6,572 bases of DNA from Alphaproteobacteria bacterium (GTDB taxonomy: Bacteria > Pseudomonadota > Alphaproteobacteria > ATCC43930 > CGMCC-115725). The stretch lies in NCBI GenBank assembly GCA_030039775.1, contig JASHUX010000221.1, positions 1 to 6,572 of the forward strand. The letters run 5' to 3'. The notes beneath the pieces are model-generated. The model worked only from the letters and a program-made list of their open reading frames with translations, ran no database searches and was not told where the DNA came from. Every line of letters starts with the position of its first letter. Positions within the stretch are counted from its first letter, which is position 1. This document shows, piece after piece, positions 1-6,382 of this stretch. Made by a program: the position numbers and the translations under genes.

Positions 1-191
1 CTGGCCGGGATCACGATGGCGAGCGCGATGATATAAGCGGTGAGGCCGAGGCTGAGCCGCACCGGCGAGCTGCCGAACGCCTCCGCCATACGCGGCAAGG
101 CGGTGACGATCACCGTCGAATCGAGCGTCTCCATGAAGAAGGCGCACGCCACGATCGCTGCGACAAAGATGGGATTGCGAAGCTGAGGCAT
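1..191 (-). CDS. MFS transporter, EmrB/QacA (DHA2)-like, N-terminal fragment
   Basis: Only the first 63 codons lie in the window; the gene runs off the left edge. The translation starts MPQLRNPIFVAAIVACAFF and continues with METLDSTVIVTALPRMA, then a Pro-Val/Ser linker and a second hydrophobic stretch (about residues 48-63, TAYIIALAIVIPA). The first membrane helix followed by an acidic Asp in a 'LDxTIVxxALPxM' motif is typical of the 14-helix DHA2 branch of the major facilitator superfamily, which exports drugs or other toxic compounds using the proton gradient across the inner membrane. That function is family knowledge; the substrate cannot be read here. The ATG at 191-189 places the first helix at the usual distance from the N-terminus. 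The gene is divergent from the methyltransferase beginning at 330. The family call is fairly secure, the substrate unknown. Confidence 0.8.
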   Translation of the reverse strand, partial: MPQLRNPIFVAAIVACAFFMETLDSTVIVTALPRMAEAFGSSPVRLSLGLTAYIIALAIVIPA

Positions 192-329
192 TCGGGAAAC
201 GCCTCAATCTGGCATGGAACCGCCTGTCCCGGAATTGTCATTTGCACCTTGCCGTCACGCGGCAAAAGCCGTTCAATCCGGTTTTCGCGGCCGGCGACAA
301 GGACGCGAACGATAAACCCAGGTGGGGGT
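192..329. other. Divergent intergenic region, MFS gene / methyltransferase gene
   Basis: This 138 bp spacer separates the divergent MFS and methyltransferase genes and must hold both promoters. I see only weak candidates. On the plus strand, TTGCCG (249-254) and TTCAAT (272-277) are 17 bp apart and match four of six bases of each sigma70 box. A GGAAC at 216-220 is followed after 16 bases by GTC rather than GTT. No convincing operator palindrome was found. Confidence 0.3.
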
Positions 330-959
330 ATGAGCGATTTTCGCCACATCCGCGGCAAGCCGTCGAAAGAGGACAACGATCTAGCGTTGTTCCTGTCGCG
401 CTGGATTCGGGCGCCGCTGCGGATCGGCGCGCTGGCGCCGTCGAGCCCGCATTTGGGCCGCGAGATGGCGCGCGCCATCGATGCGCGGGCGGCGACATTG
501 GTGGTCGAGCTAGGCGGCGGCACCGGACGCATCACCCGTGCCCTGCTCGATGCCGGCGTCGCGCCGGACCGGCTGATCGTTATCGAGAATGACGAGAAGC
601 TCGCCTCGCTCTTGCGCATCCGTTTTCCGCAATTGCGCATCGTCCAAGGCGACGCGCGCGATCTGATGAGCCTGCTGGCGCCGCTCGGCGTGACCCACGC
701 CTCTGCCGTGATCTCCGGCCTGCCGCTCCTGTCGATGCCGCCCGAGACGCAGCAGCGCATCGTCGAGCAGGCATTCGCGCTGATGGGCGCGGACGGCACC
801 TTCGTGCAGTTCACTTACGGGCCGGTATCGCCGGTGATGGGCCGCGCGCGGGTGGGCCTGATCGCCGAAGTGACGGGGCGCGTGTGGCGCAATTTCCCGC
901 CCGCGTCGGTGTGGCGCTACCGCCGGTCGGCGCTTCCGAGCCAGGAATCCGAGGCCTAA
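330..959 (+). CDS. Class I SAM-dependent methyltransferase, phospholipid N-methyltransferase (PmtA)-like
   Basis: The 209-residue product matches the size of bacterial PmtA-type enzymes (about 200 aa), which methylate phosphatidylethanolamine toward phosphatidylcholine at the inner membrane using S-adenosylmethionine. The fold is recognisable: a basic/hydrophobic N-terminal segment around residues 18-36 (LFLSRWIRAPLRIGAL) that could be the membrane-binding helix; SAM motif I VVELGGGTGRIT at 58-69; an acidic residue E86 ending strand 2 (LIVIEND); D108 in QGDARD; and SGLPLL at 129-134, the position and wording typical of this family, where rRNA dimethylases have NPPY. The start at 330 follows AGGTGGGGG, a good ribosome binding site; a longer TTG start at 249 adds 27 low-complexity Arg-rich residues and is unlikely. 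The stop at 957-959 abuts the encapsulin stop on the other strand. The methyltransferase call is firm; phospholipid as substrate is inferred from resemblance, and a related rRNA-dimethylase-like role is possible. Confidence 0.8.
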   Translation: MSDFRHIRGKPSKEDNDLALFLSRWIRAPLRIGALAPSSPHLGREMARAIDARAATLVVELGGGTGRITRALLDAGVAPDRLIVIENDEKLASLLRIRFPQLRIVQGDARDLMSLLAPLGVTHASAVISGLPLLSMPPETQQRIVEQAFALMGADGTFVQFTYGPVSPVMGRARVGLIAEVTGRVWRNFPPASVWRYRRSALPSQESEA

Positions 960-1778
960 CTACTTCTTGCCGTCGGTGCGGCGAGTCAGCGGGATCGCGG
1001 CTTGCTCCGACAGGAGCCAGAACGTGACGCTTTCCTCGATATAAAGCTGTACCGCCCGCACGGTGGGGCTGAGATAGCCGATGGAAAAATCCTGCCCGAC
1101 GGTCAGCTCGAAATCGCTGCCCCGCATCGAGAGCACCACGGCGCCGTCGAGACCCGGCGTCCAGACCAAGGGGCCGTCGACCAGACGGCGCACATGCTCC
1201 AGCACCGGGTAGCCGCCGCTCGTGGTCTCGCTTAGCGCGGTGTACGCCCGCTCGCTCAGCGCCACCGCGTAGGGCCCGCCGACGCCATCGTCGCGCCGCT
1301 TGGTCTTGGCGCTGGCGACCGCGTTGGGAAAGGCGGTGAAGTCGTCCGTGAACGGGATGGCTTCCGACGCGCGGCCGTCGCAGATGCCGCGAATGCCGGC
1401 CTCGCCGTAGCCATGAAAGATGGTGCGATTTTCCGCGATGGCGATCTCGCGCGCCGCGGCGATCACCGGGTCGGTGTCGGGGTCTTTGGCCCCGCGCGAA
1501 ATCGCGTCGAGCTCGTCACGCTGAATTTCAAACGGCACGCGCAGCTCAACCGGCGGCAAGACCTGGCGCAACCGGGCCTCGAGCTTGCCCTTGAGCGGCG
1601 GCGCCACCGCTTCGCTGCGGCCGGTCGCGACGGCGGCATGATCCCAGCCCTTCGGCCCGACGAAATCGACGACGCGGCGGGCGCCGAGCGAAGTCTTGAG
1701 CGTGCGGGTGGCTTCTTTGTCGATCTCCGCCCAGCCGGACGCCGAGATCGGCGCGAGTTCGCGGTGGAGATGGTTCAT
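960..1778 (-). CDS. enc: Family 1 encapsulin shell protein (linocin M18-like, HK97 fold)
   Basis: This 272-residue protein is a family 1 encapsulin, the HK97-fold subunit that self-assembles into an icosahedral protein nanocompartment in the cytoplasm (usually T=1, 60 subunits for proteins of this length). Diagnostic stretches are HRELAPISASGWAEIDKEA (5-23), RRVVDFVGPKGWDHAAV (34-50), LPPVELRVPFEI (74-85), ISRGAKDPD (93-101), GGPYAVALS (167-175), a YPVLEHV five-fold-pore region (190-196), and the hallmark GQDFSIGY (228-235) followed by YIEESVTFWLL (246-256). The position of the flavin-binding Trp87 of the Thermotoga maritima protein, aligned by eye, is Asp88 here. The ATG overlaps the EncFtn stop (ATGA) and has GGAG eight bases upstream inside the EncFtn coding sequence, so the two are probably translationally coupled. 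The upstream cargo gene points to iron storage as the compartment's role. No terminator follows; the stop abuts the convergent methyltransferase gene. Confidence 0.96.
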   Translation of the reverse strand: MNHLHRELAPISASGWAEIDKEATRTLKTSLGARRVVDFVGPKGWDHAAVATGRSEAVAPPLKGKLEARLRQVLPPVELRVPFEIQRDELDAISRGAKDPDTDPVIAAAREIAIAENRTIFHGYGEAGIRGICDGRASEAIPFTDDFTAFPNAVASAKTKRRDDGVGGPYAVALSERAYTALSETTSGGYPVLEHVRRLVDGPLVWTPGLDGAVVLSMRGSDFELTVGQDFSIGYLSPTVRAVQLYIEESVTFWLLSEQAAIPLTRRTDGKK

Positions 1779-2147
1779 TTCTTGAGCTCCGCGCGCAAGT
1801 CGCCGATGCCGAGGCTGCCCGAGCCGTCCTCGCCGCCGCCGCCGCCGCTAGCCGCCGCCTCGACCTCAAGGGGTGGTTTCTCGTTGAAGATGTACTTCCG
1901 CAGATTTTCGTCCATCTTCGGGTCGTGGCGGCGCAGCCACTCCAGCACCATCGCCATGTGTTCTTTCTCTTCGTCGCGATTGTGTTCGAGGATGGCGCGG
2001 AGTTTGTCGTCGACGGTCGCCTTGGCGCGCTGGTTGTACCAATCGACCGCCTCCAGCTCCTCCATGATGGAGACGATGGCGCGGTGCTGATCGATTGACC
2101 TCGCCGCCGAGCGTGGCGGCGTCTTCGTGCAGATTGTCGCTGGCCAT
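1775..2147 (-). CDS. Encapsulated ferritin-like ferroxidase (EncFtn), interrupted by an apparent frameshift
   Basis: EncFtn is a ferroxidase that assembles as a decamer inside encapsulin shells and oxidises Fe2+ for mineral storage. From Met at 2065 an intact 96-residue frame reads MEELEAVDWYNQRA, then HNRDEEKEHMAMVLEWLRR. This holds the counterparts of R. rubrum EncFtn Glu31/Glu32/Glu34 (E2, E3, E5), Trp38 (W9), Glu62 (E33) and His65 (H36). A Gly-rich linker precedes the encapsulin-targeting peptide GSLGIGDLR. The family normally has about 25-30 further N-terminal residues. These are present but in another frame: ATG at 2147 begins MASDNLHEDAATLGGEV, with AGGGGA four bases upstream. The core frame continues upstream of its Met as DQHRAIVSI. 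Removing one base near 2095-2096 joins them into a normal 123-residue protein. The gene overlaps enc by four bases. The family call is firm. Whether the frameshift is a sequencing error or real cannot be decided here; if real, translation would have to restart at 2065, losing part of helix 1. Confidence 0.93.
1793..1825 (-). other. Encapsulin-targeting (cargo-loading) peptide of EncFtn
   Basis: The codons encode GSGSLGIGDLR near the EncFtn C-terminus, followed only by AELKK. The SLGIG-[SD]-L-[KR] core is the established targeting motif of family 1 encapsulin cargo, which binds the inner shell surface. It is joined to the ferroxidase core by a flexible SGGGGGEDGSG linker. No other protein in the window ends with such a motif, so EncFtn is the only cargo visible here. 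Confidence 0.9.
1831..1848. repeat. (CGC)6 trinucleotide run encoding the glycine linker
   Basis: Six CGC units on the plus strand correspond to the polyglycine part of the EncFtn linker on the minus strand. Because the unit is a triplet, slippage would change linker length without breaking the frame. Confidence 0.75.
2090..2098 (-). other. Probable +1 frameshift site within EncFtn
   Basis: On the minus strand the codons GAG GTC are followed by AATCGATCAG. Read without a break this gives E-V-N-R-S-A-P, which is unlike EncFtn. Dropping one A (plus-strand T2095 or T2096) gives E-V-I-D-Q-H-R-A-I-V-S-I-M-E-E, in good agreement with the family's helix 1. The site is only a two-base run, not a long homopolymer or a recognisable slippery heptamer. 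Confidence 0.8.
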
Positions 2148-2191
2148 GTCTTCCCCTGCCTCCTCGCCGGCGTTCGCTACTCTTTCCGGAT

Positions 2192-2217
2192 AACAATTCT
2201 AGCGAGGCTGGCGTTCC
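2192..2217 (-). promoter_or_regulatory. Candidate EcfG-type (general stress response sigma) promoter for the EncFtn-encapsulin operon
   Basis: The minus strand carries GGAAC (2217-2213) and GTT (2194-2192), 18 bases apart. This fits the GGAAC-N18/19-TT style consensus of alphaproteobacterial EcfG/RpoE2/SigT sigma factors. Transcription would begin near 2183, leaving a leader of about 36 bases with the AGGGGA ribosome binding site (2157-2152) just before the EncFtn ATG at 2147. The match is seen in the sequence; the regulator is inferred, and spacing of 17 before GTT is more common than 18. Confidence 0.42.
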
Positions 2218-2250
2218 CGACCCGCCGCGATGCGGTATAAAGGCACGACG

Positions 2251-3882
2251 ATGACCAATCGCGCCGCCCACATGACCACGGCCGAGGCCGCGACTTCCGC
2301 GCTCCACGCGCACGGGGTGACCCAGATTTACGGCCTGCCCGGCACGCATAACGACGACCTGTTCGACGCGTTCTATGAGGCACGCGACCGGCTGCGCTTT
2401 GTCCATGCGCGGCACGAGCAAGCGGGCGCGTTCATGGCGCTGGGCGCGGCGCTCGTCACCGGCAAGCCGCAGGTCTTCAGCGTCGTGCCCGGCCCGGGCC
2501 TCCTCAACGCCGGCGCCGCGATCTTGACGGCGCAAGCGATGAACGCGCCGATTATCGGCCTCGTCGGGCAGATCCCGCAGCGCGAGATCGACCGCGGCCA
2601 CGGCTATCTCCACGAGGTGCGCGACCAGCTCGGCCTGGCGCGGCACATAACCAAGTTCGCGGCGCGGATCGACAGCGCCGCCGACGCCCCGCGCCTGGTC
2701 GCGCAAGCCTTCGCCGAGGCGCAGCGCGGCCGGCCCGGCCCCGTCCTCCTCGAATGCGGGATGGACGTCTGGGGCCGCAAAGGCGCCGTCATCCCGCTCG
2801 AGGCACCGGTCGGCGTTGTAAACCCGCCGGTCGATGCCGACGCGACTGCCCGGGCCGCCGCGATCCTGGGCAAGGCCAAGCGGCCCGTTATCGTGGTCGG
2901 CGGCGGCGCGCAAGGGGCGTCGGCCGAGATCACCGCGCTGGCCGAGGCGCTCGAGGCGCCGGTCATCGCCTATCGCCGCGGCCAGGGCGTCGTCTCGGCG
3001 CGCCACCGGCTCAGCGTCAACCTGCCGGTCGGGCATCGGCTCTGGAAAGACGCCGACGCCGTGCTGGCGATCGGCACGCGGCTTCTGATCCAGCAAACGC
3101 AATGGGGCACGGACGCCGCTCTCCCCATCATCCGCATCGACATCGATCCCGAGGAGCCGGCGCGGCTCAACCGGCCCGCCGTCGCGATCGTCGCCGACGC
3201 GCGCGAAGCAACCGCCGCTCTGCTCCGCGCCCCCCCCGCGCACAATACCAAACGCGCGCCCGTCGACTTGAGCGCGCACCGCGCGTGGCTGGCCGAGCGG
3301 TTATCCCGCCTCGAGCCGCAAGCCTCGTATCTCCGCGCGCTGCGCAACGCGTTGCCCGAGAACGGCGTGTTCGTCGACGAGGTGACGCAGTTGGGCTTCG
3401 CCAGCCGCCTCGCCTTTCCCGTTTATGCGCCGCGCACCTATTTCTCGCCGGGCTACCAGGACGCGCTCGGCTGGGGCTACGGCACCGCGCTCGGCGTCAA
3501 GGCGGCGCGCCCCGACCTGCCCGTTCTCGCCATCAGCGGCGACGGCGGCTTTCTCTACCAGGCGGCCGAGCTCGCCACCGCCATGCATCACGACATCGCC
3601 GTGGTCGCCGTGGTGTTCGACAACAACGCCTTCGGCAATGTGCGCCTGATCCAGAAGGAGCGGTTCGGCGGGCGCCTGATCGCCGACAGCCTGACCAATC
3701 CCGACTTCGTCGCGTTCGCCGAGAGCTTCGGCGCCAACGCTTACCGCGCGACGACCGCGCCCGAGCTTGAGCGCGCGGTCAAGGACGCGTTCGCGGCCGG
3801 TCGCCCGGCCCTGGTCCATGTCCCGTGCGGCGACATGCCGAGCCCGTGGGACATGATCATGATGCCCCGAATCCGCGGCTGA
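2251..3882 (+). CDS. ThDP-dependent acetolactate-synthase-like enzyme, substrate unknown
   Basis: The 543-residue protein has the three-domain layout of the acetolactate synthase / benzoylformate decarboxylase superfamily. The pyrimidine-binding domain (about 8-170) has YGLPGTHN (27-34) and the catalytic Glu56 in RHEQAGA. The central domain (about 190-325) has RPVIVVGGGA (211-220) and ends with RIDIDPEE (295-302). The diphosphate-binding domain (about 355-530) has the GDG motif at 430-432 followed by DNNAFGN (457-463), which binds ThDP and Mg2+. Such enzymes decarboxylate 2-oxo acids or ligate the resulting carbanion, in the cytoplasm. No small regulatory subunit gene is adjacent, so a role in branched-chain amino acid synthesis is not supported. 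The start at 2251 is preceded by AAGG seven bases away; ATG 2230 and ATG 2272 are alternatives, and conserved sequence begins near the latter. It is divergent from the encapsulin operon, with 103 bp between start codons. Superfamily secure, reaction not assignable. Confidence 0.9.
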   Translation: MTNRAAHMTTAEAATSALHAHGVTQIYGLPGTHNDDLFDAFYEARDRLRFVHARHEQAGAFMALGAALVTGKPQVFSVVPGPGLLNAGAAILTAQAMNAPIIGLVGQIPQREIDRGHGYLHEVRDQLGLARHITKFAARIDSAADAPRLVAQAFAEAQRGRPGPVLLECGMDVWGRKGAVIPLEAPVGVVNPPVDADATARAAAILGKAKRPVIVVGGGAQGASAEITALAEALEAPVIAYRRGQGVVSARHRLSVNLPVGHRLWKDADAVLAIGTRLLIQQTQWGTDAALPIIRIDIDPEEPARLNRPAVAIVADAREATAALLRAPPAHNTKRAPVDLSAHRAWLAERLSRLEPQASYLRALRNALPENGVFVDEVTQLGFASRLAFPVYAPRTYFSPGYQDALGWGYGTALGVKAARPDLPVLAISGDGGFLYQAAELATAMHHDIAVVAVVFDNNAFGNVRLIQKERFGGRLIADSLTNPDFVAFAESFGANAYRATTAPELERAVKDAFAAGRPALVHVPCGDMPSPWDMIMMPRIRG

Positions 3883-3915
3883 ACGCCGTTTGAACCACCA
3901 AGGCACCAAGAATGC

Positions 3916-3930
3916 TTCTGCGCGAAGCGC
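3916..3930 (+). repeat. 15 bp direct repeat, copy 1
   Basis: TTCTGCGCGAAGCGC occurs here and again, identically, at 3944-3958, a 28 bp period. Each copy contains a small GCGC-GAA-GCGC type hairpin and is followed by a T-rich stretch. Confidence 0.85.
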
Positions 3931-3940
3931 GCAATTTTTT
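3919..3940 (+). terminator. Possible intrinsic terminator of the ThDP enzyme gene
   Basis: TGCGCG-AAG-CGCGCA forms a six-pair GC-rich stem with a three-base loop, followed by A and six T. It lies 37 bases after the stop codon of the ThDP enzyme gene. The stem is short for a strong terminator, but a similar hairpin plus T-rich tract follows at 3944-3974, so the two may work in tandem. Confidence 0.45.
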
Positions 3941-3943
3941 CCG

Positions 3944-3958
3944 TTCTGCGCGAAGCGC
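3944..3958 (+). repeat. 15 bp direct repeat, copy 2
   Basis: Identical to 3916-3930. The hairpin here is TGCGC-GAA-GCGCA (3947-3959), extendable by TTC/GAA across a one-base bulge, and is followed by TTTTCTTTTTC at 3964-3974, so it may act as a second, weaker terminator. Confidence 0.8.
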
Positions 3959-4025
3959 ATGAATTTTCTTTTTCTTGGTGCCTTGGTGTCTTGGTGGTGC
4001 CACTGATTTTCTTGCGCTTTGGCGT

Positions 4026-4043
4026 CCCCGGCTTTCGCCGGGG
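4026..4043. repeat. REP-like GC hairpin
   Basis: CCCCGGC-TTTC-GCCGGGG is a perfect seven-pair stem with a four-base loop. Compact palindromes of this kind recur between genes in many alphaproteobacteria. No T-run follows on the plus strand, so a terminator role is not supported. Whether it is repeated elsewhere in this genome cannot be seen. Confidence 0.55.
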
Positions 4044-4171
4044 CAGGCTTGGCGGTTCACGCCGTCGTTCCACCCAAACATCGTATGGTATTGGCGTGCG
4101 ATAGCTTTGTTCTGCACGAAATTTTCAACGAGCGAAGTTCCTGGGGAGCATTCGCAAACCACTTTACCGCA

Positions 4172-4198
4172 GCGCAATAGGGGCCTATCCCTAGGCGC
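4172..4198 (+). other. Imperfect hairpin upstream of sucC
   Basis: GCGC-AA-TAGGG, loop GCCTAT, CCCTA-G-GCGC gives four plus five base pairs with a small internal loop. It lies upstream of the proposed sucC promoter, so it would be in the sucC leader only if an earlier promoter exists. No known regulatory RNA family is recognised. Confidence 0.3.
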
Positions 4199-4243
4199 GA
4201 CTCGGGCGGCGTCTCCCTGTCGCCCATTCGTCACGCATCCGGC

Positions 4244-4272
4244 ATGACACCGGCACGAAATCGGCATAAAAT
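4244..4272 (+). promoter_or_regulatory. Sigma70-type promoter for sucCD
   Basis: The -35 box ATGACA (4244-4249) and -10 box TAAAAT (4267-4272) each match five of six consensus bases and are separated by exactly 17 bp. Transcription would start near 4279, about 19 bases before the sucC ATG, leaving room for the modest CCAGG ribosome binding site at 4285-4289. This is the best housekeeping promoter match I found in the window. Confidence 0.5.
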
Positions 4273-4297
4273 CGCGATAATTTTCCAGGCCGGACCA

Positions 4298-5502
<1,205 letters not shown>

Positions 5503-5503
<1 letters not shown>

Positions 5504-6378
5504 TGTCGGTGCTGGTCAACAAAGACACCAAAGTGATGTGCCAGGGCTTCACCGGCGCGCAAGGCACGTTCCACTCCGAACAAGCGATCGCCTACGGCAC
5601 CAAGATGGTCGGCGGCGTGACGCCGGGGAAAGGCGGCGCGATCCATCTCGACCTCCCCGTGTTCGACACGGTGCGCGAATGCGTCACGGCGACCGGCGCC
5701 GACGCCAGCGTGATCTACGTGCCGCCGCCGTTCGCAGCGGACGCCATCCTCGAAGCGATCGACGCCGAAATTCCGCTGGTCATTTGCATCACCGAGGGCA
5801 TTCCGATCCTCGACATGGTGCGGGTGAAGCGCGCGCTCTCGGGCTCGAAGACGCGGCTCATCGGCCCCAACTGTCCCGGCGTCATCACGCCCAACGAATG
5901 CAAGATCGGCATCATGCCGGGCCATATCCACAAGAAAGGCTCGTGCGGCATCGTCTCGCGCTCCGGCACGCTGACCTACGAGGCGGTGGCGCAGACCACG
6001 GCGGCGGGGCTCGGCCAATCGACCTGCATCGGCATCGGCGGCGACCCGGTCAACGGCACCAATTTCGTTGAGGTGCTGGCGATGTTCCTCGGCGACGACG
6101 AGACCAAGAGCATCGTGATGATCGGCGAGATCGGCGGCGGCGCCGAGGAAGCTGCGGCCGATTTCCTCAAGCACGACACGCGAAAAAAGCCGGTGGTGGG
6201 CTTCATCGCCGGCGCCACCGCGCCGCCCGGCCGCCGCATGGGCCATGCCGGCGCCATCATTTCGGGCGGCACCGGCACCGCCGCGCACAAGATCGAGGCG
6301 CTCAAAAGCGCGGGTGTCACGATCTCGGAATCGCCGGCGGCGCTCGGTGCGACCATGCTCACGGTGCTGAAGGGCTAA
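5503..6378 (+). CDS. sucD: Succinate-CoA ligase [ADP-forming] subunit alpha
   Basis: SucD pairs with SucC. It binds CoA and carries the histidine that is phosphorylated during catalysis. The 291-residue protein is the usual length and aligns throughout with the E. coli enzyme: ICQGFTG-type CoA-binding loop here [17 protein letters not shown] (13-29), [15 protein letters not shown] (31-45), [10 protein letters not shown] (96-105), [11 protein letters not shown] (120-130), [12 protein letters not shown] (151-162), GIGGDP (177-182), MIGEIGG (206-212), and [11 protein letters not shown] (243-253) with the active-site His248 (E. coli His246). The ATG shares its A with the sucC stop (TGATG), and AAGGA nine bases upstream serves as ribosome binding site, so the subunits are translationally coupled. 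Four bases separate its stop from the convergent downstream gene. All key residues are present. Confidence 0.97.
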
Positions 6379-6382
6379 GCCC

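Larger units (their letters stand above)
3895..3998. repeat. Imperfect inverted repeat, REP/MITE-like intergenic element
   Basis: The left arm (3896-3912) and the right arm (3972-3988) are perfect reverse complements over 17 bp. The right arm carries three CTTGGTG units at an exact 8 bp period (3974, 3982, 3990), so CACCAAG in the left arm can pair in more than one register; for example 3894-3902 pairs with 3990-3998. Between the arms lie two direct copies of a 15 bp sequence. No transposase frame is present. It resembles a non-autonomous intergenic repeat; its copy number elsewhere is unknown. Confidence 0.75.
3883..4297. other. Gene-free region with repeats, terminator-like hairpins and the sucC promoter
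   Basis: This 415 bp stretch between the ThDP enzyme and sucC contains no convincing gene. Short open frames on both strands lack family resemblance and run through the repeats. From left to right it holds a 104 bp imperfect inverted repeat with two internal hairpins (3895-3998), a compact GC hairpin (4026-4043), a further imperfect hairpin (4172-4198) and a sigma70-type promoter (4244-4272). Parts of it are visibly less GC-rich than the flanking genes. No tRNA-like structure was seen. Confidence 0.7.

Noticed and set aside
216..239. GGAAC followed by GTC after 16 bases, upstream of the methyltransferase
   Set aside because: It resembles an EcfG promoter, but the second box is GTC instead of GTT and the spacing is at the short end. 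It is too weak to call.
2188..2198. GGATAACAATT, identical to half of the E. coli lac operator
   Set aside because: Only one half-site is present, with no matching left half (TTGTGAGC) and no lac-type repressor gene in view. Vector contamination would give longer identity on either side, which is absent. It overlaps the GTT box of the proposed stress promoter and is most simply chance.
2214..2241. TTCCCG-16 bp-TATAAA as a promoter for the ThDP enzyme gene
   Set aside because: The -10-like box lies only nine bases before the ATG at 2251 and overlaps the AAGG ribosome binding site (2240-2243). It would require a leaderless transcript, and the -35 box is poor, so I prefer to read it as the ribosome binding site context.
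1546..3279. Long minus-strand open frame of 577 codons across encapsulin, EncFtn and the ThDP gene
   Set aside because: It lies antisense to or out of frame with three well-supported genes and has Arg/Ala/Gly-rich composition typical of GC-rich shadow frames. The same applies to 4334-5359 and 5167-6288 opposite sucCD.
3975..4247. A 90-codon plus-strand frame in the gene-free region
   Set aside because: It begins inside the inverted repeat and has no ribosome binding site or family resemblance. It runs through the palindromic elements, so it is very likely non-coding.
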